Assembly (NCBI RefSeq): GCF_963676685.1
Contig: NC_092354.1
Location: 38,968,193-39,032,192 of the forward strand
Length of the DNA stretch: 64,000 bases
Source of the DNA: Mytilus edulis
Lineage: Eukaryota > Mollusca > Bivalvia > Mytilida > Mytilidae
Reading direction: 5' to 3'
This document shows positions 11,338-21,990 of the stretch, piece by piece (position 1 is the first letter of the stretch; each line of letters starts with the position of its first letter). The position numbers were made by a program, and so were the translations under genes. Under the pieces are notes generated by a model. That model had not been told where the DNA came from. It saw only the letters and a program-made list of their open reading frames with translations, and did no database searches.

Positions 11338-11794
11338 TACCTTTTATCTGAATGTAGTTTTGTCTTCAAATATATGAAAATTAAAAATGACTTTATCTAA
11401 AAATTAGACTTAAAATCATTTTATGATCAGAAATGATTAAAGCCATCATAACGTTTGTGTATGTTTATAGTTTTAATCATTTTGGATATAGCGTCCACCC
11501 TAATCAAATTGGTAACTCAATGGATTTTACCTGAGTCTATCACTCACATTTGTTCTTTAACTGCTTGCTATATGAATCATGGTGTATGGATAACTACAAT
11601 ATTACTGCATACGCGTTTGTATAAGACTTTGATGCATAATAATGTATCTTAGTTCAGCAGCCAATATTAGACTGTTAAATGAGCGGATTGCATACCAACA
11701 AATAGTCTGATTTGAATATGTTTATCACAATTATTTCCCCTTGCCAATCAATTGGTTGGTTCTTTACAGGACAGAATGAGTATAATATAGATTA

Positions 11795-11990
11795 GACTGT
11801 TGGTTTTCCCGTTTGAAGTGGTTTACACTAGTCATTTTTAAGGCCCTTTATACATGTAGCTTATGTTAGGTGTGAGCCAAGGTTCCGTGTTGAAGACCGT
11901 TCTTTGACCTATAATGGTTTACTTTTACAAATAGTGACTTGGATGGAGAGTTGTCTCATTGGCACTCATACTACATCTTCTTATATCTGT
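11795..11990 (-). repeat. Dispersed repeat A, reverse near-complete copy
   Basis: Runs from GACTGTTGGTTTTCCCG to CTCATACTACATCTTCTTAT, the full family length. Confidence 0.75.
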
Positions 11991-12537
11991 TTATATATAT
12001 TTTTCTTAACAGAAAATCTATCAATTTATAGCTTTGAAAAACTTAAAGGTCAAAACAGATAAATTTAATTTGCTCTCTCCGGTCACATGTCTCCGTTAGC
12101 TCTACGTTGTCAATGTTAATGAGAAATGGAAACAACTAAAAAATCTGATCTTAATTTCAGATTCAATTATGGAATTTGCAAAAAAAAATTGAATTCTTTA
12201 GGTTTCAATTGTTCTTTGAGATGGTATTTTCTTTCGTTATACCGGTACTCCAAAATAACTCAAAAGGGGAGTGCTAAAAAAAACCCAGTTAATCCCATCA
12301 ACATGTGTTTATGTTTGTCTCATCATTGATTTTATAGTTTCCTCTGAAATTCTGAATGTTGTAATGTCTCCAATAGTGATACCACTATTTACCAGTGTAG
12401 GCATTCGTCCGTTTGCACGTCTAGCTTCCGACACAAGTTTTTGTATATGGCAGTTAACCGCAATATATTGTGGTGACAAAATCTTGAAAATATAAGTACA
12501 TGAGCAAAGAATAGTCTGTTCAGAGTCGATATAATGT

Positions 12538-12770
12538 CGTGGCCCTCGATGGCCAAGTGGTCTTAGTAGTTTAACTACTGTATCACTATCCAGTCAATAT
12601 ATACTGACGTTGTGAGTTCGATTCCAGCACGTTGTTCACTCCAATCTTAATTGAGTTGGGTCGTCAATTTTCTTACCGAAGGATTGTGATTCTCTCTGGA
12701 CAGTCACTCCAATCCACTATAAATAAGTATGTTTAAACTAAACATAAATTTCCAACTGAAGGTTCATATA
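12538..12770 (+). mobile_element. tRNA-derived SINE with Meta-like domain
   Basis: The head has A box TGGCCAAGTGG (12550-12560) and B box AGTTCGATTCC (12615-12625), 65 bp apart, the spacing of tRNA-Leu/Ser types with a long variable arm. Downstream, 12680-12726 (GATTCTCTCTGGACAGTCAC, then TCCAATCCACTATAAATA) resembles the Meta-domain of animal SINEs. The tail is not a clean simple repeat. Family identity is inferred by eye. Confidence 0.6.
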
Positions 12771-12856
12771 TTTTTACAGGTTGACCTAAAAGATTTGGTA
12801 AATAGGTATCTTTGATAAAGGTTGACCTGTCAAGAAGTTCCAATTTACAACAGATA

Positions 12857-13025
12857 TAAGAAGATGTGGTATGAGTGCCAATGAGACAACTCTACATCTA
12901 AGTCACAATTTGTAGAAAATAAACCATTATAGCTCAACGTTCAGTCTCAACACGGAGCTTTGTCTCCACTGTCTGAACTTCAAGCTATAATAGGGGTCAC
13001 AAATGGCAAAATAAACTGTCTTATC
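12857..13025 (+). repeat. Dispersed repeat A
   Basis: Begins AAGATGTGGTATGAGTGCC and shows the middle block TCTCAACACGGAGCTTTG, a subtype shared with the 17521 copy and differing from the ACAATGAGCAAAG subtype at 19006. Confidence 0.75.
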
Positions 13026-13340
13026 TATATAAAACAAGTATATACTTCTCACGGTCTTCAAATGTCTTTATATCATATGTAACTGTTACAATGTTAATCG
13101 TTATAAATGAGCAACTCTTTTGTTTTCTGTGATAGGATCACTTCACACATTATTCTGAATTAATGACTCGGTTGTCGACACGACACTTTAAATGGAAGTT
13201 TGAATTTTGAAATGGTTTTAACAGAAGGTAAATTTGAATTTATATAAAAAATATTTCGATGTTATCATTTTAATGAAAAAAAAATATAATGATGGGGTGT
13301 AATTCTTAATGATGATAACATTCAACGGTAATGTATGACA

Positions 13341-13490
13341 TATGTCAAAAAAGTTAAATAGCAAAATACTGAACTCAAAGGAAAATTCAAAACGGAAAGT
13401 TTATCCAATGGCAAAACCAAAAGCTCAAACACATCAAACGAATAGAAAGCAACTGTAATATTAGCATTAGTTTAACATGTTTAAGCCTCT
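13341..13490 (+). repeat. Dispersed repeat C
   Basis: Carries the full head of the family: ATACTGAACTCAAAGGAAAA, then GGAAAGT, and CAAACGAATAGAAAGCAACTG. Confidence 0.65.
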
Positions 13491-13667
13491 CATATGCATG
13501 AAGGTCGCATAGATATCGCAGAAAATATAACCAATTTCACGGAGTGCAACTGCATTTTGGTAAATTTTGTATACAAGTACCTGCTCTGTGGTTCTTTCTA
13601 TGCGTAACTTGTTAACGTCACATGTATTCTTGTTCTCTCTTTTTTTTATATTGATGTATAATTTTAG

Positions 13668-14292
13668 AAATTAAATTTGAAGATCATGGTGAGAATTTGA
13701 CAGTCGTTGACAATGGCTTAGCAGTGAAGTGGGCGCCAATTTATTCGGGTGGTTTGGCGTTTACAAACTTGCCTGTCAACCAGGGCGATAAGATCACTGT
13801 CCAATTATCTGGAAGTGGTGAGATACGATTTGGTGTAATTCAGATCGACCCGATTTTCTTTGGTAACCTCAGAAAACATGTGTATGGAGCTGATCTAATT
13901 TCACAAATAAGTAGCATAACACTCTCAAATGTTTCACCGATATTTGTAACGATCATGCGCGGTAAAAGACAAGATGGTGATACACTGACTTTACGCTCAG
14001 TTACTACAGGCAAACGCTTTGCAAACGTGAAAAGAAATAGAGGAGCTTGGATTGTCTTCGAAATAATTTATGGCACAGTTACTGTAGAAATAGGTGAGAA
14101 ATATTATAATTCATATTTGTTTAAACCTCAGTGAAGAAGAACTGGAATGATTTCCAAAGAGACAAACTATCGCCAGAGACCAAACGTAAATGATGCCATA
14201 AAGTACGGATACGGCCTTCGAGAATAAATGAGCAAAACCAGCACTATTAGTCAATATTTAGCCATAAGAAGCAAACATTTAACTTAAAAAAC

Positions 14293-14324
<32 letters not shown>

Positions 14325-15194
14325 TGATTTTTGTGTCCGAGTCAACTTTTATTTTAGTTTTTCGACGCTATATATAAATCTTTTTTTAATCACCCTTTCC
14401 CCCAATGCACATGTTGAAGTTAAATTGTCTTTCCCTGATGCATTTGCAATGATTTAGCAGGTATGTTTTGAAACCGTTCAGCTGAATGTTGAACTGCATT
14501 ATTGTCGAAGATCGCATTTCCAAAAAAAGATTATATCTTAGGGAAAAATGTATTGCCGTTTGCTTAGCATTTCCGGCACATTTTTCATGGAATGTATAGT
14601 TTAGAAAGAGTCTGAAATACTATGTACATTTGTTGTAACAATAAAACTTTTGAATATAAATCAACAGTTTAATGCAATCTATATTTTTTTCCAGTAAAAA
14701 TTGATGGTTTGAAAGATTATAAGATTCATGAAAACATGGATGTTAACGTCATCTCAACAAACGGAAGTGACGCCATTACTAGTGAATTGGTTAAAATGCT
14801 GTTTTTCTCTCCTACAAAAATAAGCTTGGTCCATCCAAACCCATGGACATCATGTACTATGAACAGACCAATTCATCGAGGAGAAATTATAACATTCAAT
14901 TGCCAGCCTATTGCTAGAGGGCGTAGAAAACCCAAATTATTTTACTTGAAAATATTAATATCGGAATCGAAACCGGATCTAACTACATTTGAAATCGCGG
15001 AATATTCAGATGTTTATCTCACAAAATTGTGGGAAAACGATGAATGTCAAGGCTATATACAGCTGTCGTTATCTTATAGTGGACACTTGATATTAATAAA
15101 CAGTAAAGGTGATTGCTGCACGGCAAACATAAAGAAAAAGAACGTTTGCGTGGTTTTCACATTATTCAAAGTCAAAGTTCGATTTCTTACATGA
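13668..15194 (+). CDS. NHR (Neuralized homology repeat)-like protein, 3' exons
   Basis: Exon 13668-14093 follows acceptor ATTTTAG and ends in phase 1 at donor GTGAGA. Exon 14695-15194 follows acceptor CCAG and ends TGA. The first exon encodes about 141 residues with an NHR pattern: opening LTVVDNGLAVKW, then YSGGLAFTNLPVNQGDKITV and RFGVIQIDP. The second exon continues with about 165 residues and a Cys-rich end (WENDECQGY, KGDCCTANIKKKNVC). It has the strand pattern of a second, diverged repeat (HRGEIITFN aligned with NQGDKITV). NHR domains bind partners in ubiquitin-ligase and Notch-related proteins. The first exon needs one base from an unseen upstream exon, so the N-terminus is missing. 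The frame is fully open. Confidence 0.72.
14094..14694 (+). other. Intron of the NHR gene with a 29-G run
   Basis: The homopolymer at 14293-14321 is the longest in the window. If the gene is read through this intron instead, translation ends at a TGA shortly after the donor (14132-14134), so retention would make a one-exon C-terminus. Confidence 0.65.
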
Positions 15195-15795
15195 ACGTCG
15201 CTGGCAGAAGACAATGGGTAGAGCCAAAAAATCAAATATGTTAAAAATGGCGCAATATATGGTTATAATATGCCTAATGCTATACAAATTAAAACTTGGA
15301 TCGTTTGGATATAACTTGCAAATTCTCCACCATGCAACGTTAACTCTACAACAAAATTAATTATGTAATAGCTCTTAAATTGAGCCCTTTTACAATTTGA
15401 ACCAATAGCAAAACGAATTGAAGTCAGAACCCTGTAGTTCAGTGATTGTTGTTGGGTCGTATTTGGTTTTGTTAAAAGTCTTGTTATATATAAGGCCCTT
15501 GCTTTTCTTTATTGAATTGTTTCATATTTTCATGACGGGACCTTTTATAGCCGACCGTATGGGTCTGTTTCATTGAAGAAAGCCGTACGGTTGTCTTTCA
15601 TTGCTTAAATCCACTTCATTTGAACTGTGGTGGATAGTTGTCTCATTGGTAATCATACCACATCTCCTTATTTTTGTATGAGAATTAAAGACTGCATGGT
15701 CAACATTCTTAGCTATGTTACAGAAATATTAAAGATAAGGAGAAATGTCTGATTATTTCACAAAATTTATTTTAAAATCTTGCTGGCAAAGAAAA
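15195..15795. other. Convergent 3' intergenic region
   Basis: Lies between two genes ending toward each other. 15540-15660 is a reverse repeat A copy. On the minus strand AATAAA at 15771-15766 is 25 nt past the B-box gene stop and may be its polyadenylation signal. Confidence 0.55.
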
Positions 15796-17466
15796 TCAAA
15801 TATATTTACAAGAGAAAACAGTAATAGATTTCCCCAGATCATTTGATATGTATAATTTCGAATAGTTTTTGTTGAACGCAACGCATCGTGGGAAGTTTAG
15901 TTCGTCGCTCTCTGTCAACATTTCTTTATGAAACTTCCCTTTCGGTAGCAGGCGATGAAGGTTATGCGACTTCATTCCGAGCAGATATATATTATCCTGC
16001 ACGTCAGTCGTCATGTTAACTGGCCATCGGAAATCCTCGGAATTATACGTAAACAAGACTTTTCCATCTAGGAGTCTGACACATCGGAACATACCGTCTT
16101 CACCCTCACAGCAGTATATTGTCCCGTTTATACCAGAAGAGAGGCTGTGTACTATTCCCTTTCCGAATTCCAATTGTTTGATACGACCCCCTTCTTTATT
16201 GATAATTACAACCTCGCCCCATCGACCCAATGCAATATTATCTTCTACAAAAGTTATTCCATAACACTTAGGAACTTTTATTGGTGGGTCGACATTCATG
16301 GAGTCCGCATCTACATGCTGAATACAACTTCTTTCCGGGATAGAAACCCATGCTTCGTCCGAATCCGGTAGGACGGTTATATCCCATGGTTTACCTGCTA
16401 GTGCTAGTTCGGAGAGATACTGTATTTTACTAGAATAAATCATCAACTTGGCACTAAGCTTATTACAGAGAATTAAACGGTCATTTCGTGTAACTCCAAT
16501 CCCGGTAATCTCAATCTCAGCATTGTTTTCACTCACCATAAATGTTTTATCTAACTTAAATCTCGTAGGCACGTAATTTTGACGGCGCTTGCTAACAGTG
16601 TCGGCTGTAAAACCGGTTTCGTTTATATAAAAACCTTCCTCATTTATAGAATCAACAGTTATTGTTCCAAGTGAGTTAATTTCAGATATCAAATTTGATT
16701 TTTGAAAAGAGACTTCCGTTTGCGCACGTGATTTCAAAGCTACTTTGAGATCCTCTAGATTTTGCGCTATGTTTTTCGAGTTAGATTTTAGAACAACGAA
16801 TAAATCGCTATCTGTTCCATTCTTTTCAAGATATTCGTACTGATTGCACATTTCGTTAATATGCTCTGCTTGTTGGTCAATTATATTAACCTCATTCTCA
16901 GCTTCCGATATTATCTTTGAAAACACCGAGTCAACTTCCGCCATCAATTCTATTTCAATACTATCAATGCGTTTGAGAACGTTTGATTTGAATTTTCGAA
17001 TTCGTTTCTTTATTTTAGCCTTGTTGTCATTGAGATCTTCTTTGTTTTGGTGGGTTTTCTCTGTTAGTTGGAATACCGTTTTCTTCATGATGGCAATTGT
17101 CTTTACAAAATCATTAAACTCTGCGGATTTTTTCACGCCTTTTGAAGCCACATCGATCGGGTTTACTTTAACACAACTTCTATGTCCGTCTTCTATACAT
17201 GACTTGCAGCAAAGACAAGTATGTGCGGTACAGTAATATTCCATTTTAGAACCCGGATGTTCTATGCAGAATTTACTCCTCAAAAACGCATGTGCGCCAG
17301 TTCCACCAAGATCAGTGATGCGGTGAGTGAGAAGAGGTTTAAACGTATCATGGACCTGGAAGCAATCGGAACACAACGTTTCTTCACAGTCATGGCAGTG
17401 TTTTACAGCAACGGATGAGCTACCACTTCTTGAACATGGCTTGCAAAACTTTTCAGACTGTGTCAT
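15796..17466 (-). CDS. B-box / coiled-coil / beta-propeller (TRIM-like, RING-less) protein
   Basis: A single coding exon encodes 556 residues. I start at the ATG at 17466 because an acceptor-like TATATTTCAG lies only 6 nt upstream of it, suggesting a 5'UTR intron; the open frame extends ten more codons. Residues 8-48 are a first B-box-type zinc site (C8, C11, C24, C27, C32, C35, H39, H48). Residues 67-98 are a second (C67, H70, C79, C87, C90, H95) in which usual ligands are replaced by H82 and C98. Residues about 115-290 are a charged coiled coil, and 300-556 a beta-propeller of NHL/TRIM56 type. There is no RING, so ubiquitin-ligase activity cannot be assumed. Such genes are numerous in bivalves and are linked to immune signalling in general. 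Confidence 0.9.
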   Translation of the reverse strand: MTQSEKFCKPCSRSGSSSVAVKHCHDCEETLCSDCFQVHDTFKPLLTHRITDLGGTGAHAFLRSKFCIEHPGSKMEYYCTAHTCLCCKSCIEDGHRSCVKVNPIDVASKGVKKSAEFNDFVKTIAIMKKTVFQLTEKTHQNKEDLNDNKAKIKKRIRKFKSNVLKRIDSIEIELMAEVDSVFSKIISEAENEVNIIDQQAEHINEMCNQYEYLEKNGTDSDLFVVLKSNSKNIAQNLEDLKVALKSRAQTEVSFQKSNLISEINSLGTITVDSINEEGFYINETGFTADTVSKRRQNYVPTRFKLDKTFMVSENNAEIEITGIGVTRNDRLILCNKLSAKLMIYSSKIQYLSELALAGKPWDITVLPDSDEAWVSIPERSCIQHVDADSMNVDPPIKVPKCYGITFVEDNIALGRWGEVVIINKEGGRIKQLEFGKGIVHSLSSGINGTIYCCEGEDGMFRCVRLLDGKVLFTYNSEDFRWPVNMTTDVQDNIYLLGMKSHNLHRLLPKGKFHKEMLTESDELNFPRCVAFNKNYSKLYISNDLGKSITVFSCKYI

Positions 17467-17520
17467 TTTAATCTGAAATATACATTCAAATACCATTATC
17501 GTTTAAACTATAATTAGATA

Positions 17521-17711
17521 TAGGAAGATGTGGTGTGAGTGCCAATGAGACAACTCTCCATACAAATAACAATTTAAAAAGTAAACCATTATAGGTTAAA
17601 GTACGGCCTTCAACACGGAGCCTTAGCTCACACCGAACAACAAGCTATAAAGGGCCCCAAAATTACTAGTGTAAAACCATTCAAACGGGAAAACCAACGG
17701 TCTAATCTATA
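17521..17711 (+). repeat. Dispersed repeat A
   Basis: Near-complete copy ending CGGGAAAACCAACGGTCTAA. It lies immediately upstream of the B-box gene on the opposite strand. Confidence 0.8.
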
Positions 17712-18089
17712 TTAACAAAACGAGAAACGAGAAACACGTATATATTACATAAACAAACGACAACTACTGTACATCAGATTCCTGACTTAGGACAGGTGCA
17801 AAGTCAGGAATCTTATTTGTATAAAAGATTATAAGATTTCATTTTTTTTAATAATAATTGATAAACACCAATCACACGGTCTATTAAAGTCGTGTTTTTT
17901 TTTCTATTCAATGAAAACGCAACATCCACAACTACATCTTCTTTCCATAATAACATTACGACAATGCGCGTTGATTGACGTAAACACAACAACTGATACC
18001 GATCAATCAATTAAAAAGCCAATCAATCAATCAATCAAAATTAATTAATTAATTATCGATATAAATTAAAACTGATATACGCGAGATGA

Positions 18090-18290
18090 AACTTAATAAT
18101 TGTTTTCAGACTGCAAGCGAATGTCAAAACCTACTGATGTACATTTTTGGGTTACAATGTTCGTCGATTTAGAACTTGATTTGGCCTCAAACTGTTTAGA
18201 TTCGAGCGCCACTGATGAGTCTACTGAAGACGCATGTATGACTGAGGTACAATTTTTTTAAACTGGTATCTTTGAAGACTTTTTATAGCA
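18090..18290 (+). repeat. Dispersed repeat D with conserved core
   Basis: Contains TTCGAGCGCCACTGATGAGT followed by GAAGACGCATGTATGACTGA. The same core occurs in other repeats at 45646, 45976, 50765 (reverse) and 56405 (reverse). Confidence 0.6.
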
Positions 18291-19001
18291 GGAAAACATA
18301 TAATTGACATTCTTAACATGTAAATAAGCAGACTCTTCAAATATCTTTAAACGGAGTTGCATAAATCACTGTCCTTAGGTCTTCTTGTGGCTAGTCTTAT
18401 CATTTGCAGGCATACAATGTCTTCTTATTTTAATGTGCCTTTAGAAAATGACCATGATGACCTACAGTTGTACTCAATCTTAAAATGCATATTTAATTAT
18501 TTGTAAAAGATTAAAATTATTAATTTTACCTTTTGACGTAATTAAACCAAGTATTTATTATAATTCACATATAGCTTCGTACAATATCCAGATGTGTATA
18601 ATACTGAATGGCAACCTTAGCAACCTATATAAGAGAACAACGTATTTGTATACCTAAATAAAAATGTTCACACAAATCAGATGTTAGTTAAACAATACCA
18701 AAAATAGGTATTTACAATCAGTCGAACAATGCCATACAGCTGTGATACAATCAGTAAAACAATACCACGATGTGATAATGATTCTACATATGACCCATGA
18801 TATTTTAAAAGATCTAAATTAAACAATGAAACGTAAACAAAACATGTTAATAAAAAAATTATTTAAAATAGTTCAACGATTAACTCAGGGTGTTTAAAAA
18901 TTTATTCTGCGTTTAAATATACCATTGAAGTTTTGTGATCTGCTTAACTATCGATGTATCAAGTTTGCTCTCTAAGACTGTCGCCTTTACTATATTTATA
19001 A

Positions 19002-19195
19002 AAAGAAGAAGATGTGGTATGATTGCCAATTAGACAACTGTCCATAAGAGACCAAAATGACATAGACATGAACAACTATAGGTCACCGTACGGCCTTCAA
19101 CAATGAGCAAAGCCCATACCGCATAGTCAGCTATTAAAGGCCCCGATATGACAATGTAAAACAATTCAAACGAGAAAACTAACGGCCTTATTTAT
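19002..19195 (+). repeat. Dispersed repeat A
   Basis: Full-length copy of the ACAATGAGCAAAGCCCATAC subtype, ending AACGAGAAAACTAACGGCC (first base approximate). Confidence 0.8.
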
Positions 19196-20195
19196 ATAAA
19201 AAAAAAATGTGTTTGTTGTCCGGATGAAGTGTGTATTAAAAATAACAATATTCATTATTTCCATGTACTAGACTTATATAGATTGGTAATCCCGAATTTT
19301 GACTTGGGTATACAAATAAAATGAGCACACCTGTTCTGACAATACAACTCAAAACTTGGGCATCTGTTTGTCTGTGAGGGAGTGCAACATCGAGGTGGAA
19401 TCGGGACAGAAAATACATGCGTCGTTGAGGGCGCTTGAATATTGCGATTCCTGTATTTTAAAGAACCATTTCAACAATTCCTTGAAGGGTATGTAAGTAG
19501 CCGGTTGCAAACTAAAAAGTGTTGCTCCTATCTAACCATTCCCCATTTTTCTGAGGAATTATAAATGCCTCGTCCGTAATTCCCGTCGACCTACCCCGTA
19601 ACAAACTTCAATCGTATGAATTGTTAATTTATTATCTTCCTAAATGTACATGAAGTATTTTCCACTGGACGTTCAACAAGCAATAATCAATCAATCACAC
19701 ATTGCATGCGAAAAGTCGAAACTGTTTGCTTAAAATATATGAATATTTGACTTCTATCGCCTTTTTTACTTTCTTACCAAACCCAAATATACTTTTTTTA
19801 ATTTTTACAAAAGAAATTTGAATAACAAACTGTTCGAAAACAATTGCCTCTTAAAATATCTTTTGTAATATTTTTTTAATTACTATATTTTTTGAATTAC
19901 CATGATATTACACCTTTTGGCAAAGCATGAAGAATACAGTTAATTTATATATAAGTCTCATACACGCTGAATATAAAATGCAATTAATACAATTTTATTT
20001 GACATAAATTGCTTGATAAAAGCGAGATAACTCAAAAAGTCTCGAGTCGCGAAGATACCGTGTGAAACAGTTCATTACACACAGAAGAAGTTATTCGTCA
20101 TGAAAAGGTTGTGTTTTACTAACCATAGTACACCGTCTTGAAAACATTCTTTCAGTTTCTCTATTCCTCGTTTATTTTAGCAATTATTCTGCATA

Positions 20196-20278
20196 GGCGG
20201 ACCCAGGGAGGGGGTGGGGGTGGGGTTGGGATCTGTTCGCGGACCCCCTTAAGAAAAGTTCTGGATCCGCCACTGTTC
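20196..20278. mobile_element. Short relative of the hAT-like GGATCCGCCAC element
   Basis: Starts GGCGGACCCAG and ends CTGGATCCGCCACTG, nearly perfect inverted ends, with G-rich (GGGGGTGGGG) filling. Confidence 0.6.
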
Positions 20279-20374
20279 TGTATTCTTTATATTATAGCAC
20301 TCCATCATTTTCTATATATTCTTTATTTTTTTTATTTTCTTACTTTGTTTGCCCGTTAGTTTCTTTATAAAAAA

Positions 20375-20445
20375 AAAGATGTGGTATGATTGCCAATGAG
20401 ACAACTGTCCACAAGAGACCAACATGACACAGAAATACAGTATAA
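20375..20445 (+). repeat. Dispersed repeat A, 3'-truncated
   Basis: Only the first ~70 bp of the family is present, through ACAAGAGACCAACATGACAC. Confidence 0.65.
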
Positions 20446-20887
20446 GAAATAGATCATTAATCAAGATAATAGAATAAGTAGACAGCTCTCTCACAAGCAA
20501 AAAAAAACCTATCTGTAAAAATATAAGGGCATACACTACCGGCACGGGGTTTACTTTGAATTTTTGGGCAAATGTTATCTAGTCTTGACTCAACCTTGTA
20601 TTATTTTCTATACATTTAATGGAGAAAAAAAAAACGAAATTCTAAAGGAACATCAAATCAATTGGAAATCGTTTTGCTCCCTAGATTTATTATTGTAATA
20701 CCACCCCCCCCCCTGTCGCATTCTATCAATGTATGGTTGTGAGGTATGCATAATAAATACGAAGCCAAATTTTGCTTAACAGTTTTACCTAGTATGAGAA
20801 GGACTGACTGGAGTTTATAAAAAGGAGAACAAAGTAAAAATCAAAATAATGTATACAAAAAATGAGCACTTTAAATATAAATATAAA

Positions 20888-21070
20888 AAAGAAGATATGG
20901 TATGATTGCCGATGAAACAACTCTCTACCATAGACCGAAATGACACAGAAATTAACAACTATAGGTCAACGTACGGCCCTCAACAATGAGCAAAGTTCAT
21001 ACCGTATAGTCAGCTATAAAAGGCCCAGAAATGACAATGTAAAACAATTTAAACGAGAAAACTAATAAAG
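20888..21070 (+). repeat. Dispersed repeat A
   Basis: Full-length copy with GGTCAACGTACGGCCCTCAA and ACGAGAAAACTAAT. It is about 0.5 kb from the truncated copy in the same orientation. Confidence 0.8.
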
Positions 21071-21990
21071 TATAGGGAAAAAATGGAAATATGTATACAA
21101 AATATAATTATTAGAATACATTAAAGAATAATATAATGCAATATCCACAACATAAATGAAAGATGTACAGATAAAAGAATTAATCTTGTTACAGAAAATT
21201 GCATTTTTTTCCCTATAAGGTATTTTTTTAAAGAATAATCACTATATTGTATATCCATATAACTCGTACTAAACGGGGGAAAATTAGCAAGGCTTCTATT
21301 CTTTTTTTTCATTTGAAAGTTTTACCTGTACCAAGTCATGTTAAGTAATCCACAATTATTGACCCCATATGGATCACATGTAAAGTACATATGAAGATTG
21401 TTTATTTTACAAGAAAAAAGGGAGGAGGGGGGCATTTGATTATAATATTGTCGGGTTTTGTCAGTTATTCGAAATAAATAATTCTGGAACCAATATGGGT
21501 GAAACTAATTTTTGTGGAAACGCACTATAAAATTAGCAACAAATTGAAGGCAAACATTTCGTCCTCCTGGAATACATTATATAAACTAAAACAATTAGTA
21601 TTCTGATTAAACCAAAGTTTCTACACACCCCTAAGAAGCAAATGGTAGCTTCTAAACCTTGAACTGCTGTACATTTTGTGGCGTGTAATTACTATTTTTA
21701 GCACATGTATGTTATAGCCATAGAAATACACATGATTAGTAGAAACGATAAGCACTGTGCGTTGTATCGCACCATTAACATATCTGATTCAATTAAGCAC
21801 TTCTTAGGAACGGATTGTCAATTACTAATTAAGATATTCATTTACTATGCAGTACACACAATTAACAGATTGAAAGAAAATGTAATCAAAACTTGAATCA
21901 AAATAAGTTTACAAGTGCTGTGTTTAATATAAATTTTAATCAGTATACAATAACAACATTTGTTATTCTCGGATTATATACTCACAGACA

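Larger units (their letters stand above)
11338..13667. other. Intergenic region between HSPA12-like and NHR genes
   Basis: It contains repeat A (reverse, 11795-11990), a SINE-like element (12538-12770), repeat A (12857-13025) and repeat C (13341-13490). At least one upstream exon of the NHR gene should lie here or further left; I could not identify it. Confidence 0.5.
17467..21990. other. Repeat-rich intergenic region
   Basis: Besides the listed repeats, 18300-18990 and 19200-20100 have no recognisable coding sequence. 18000-18055 has (AATC)n and (ATTA)n tracts. A TATA-like word (AATATAAAT) near 21926 is about 60 nt before the tetraspan ATG and may belong to its promoter. Confidence 0.45.
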
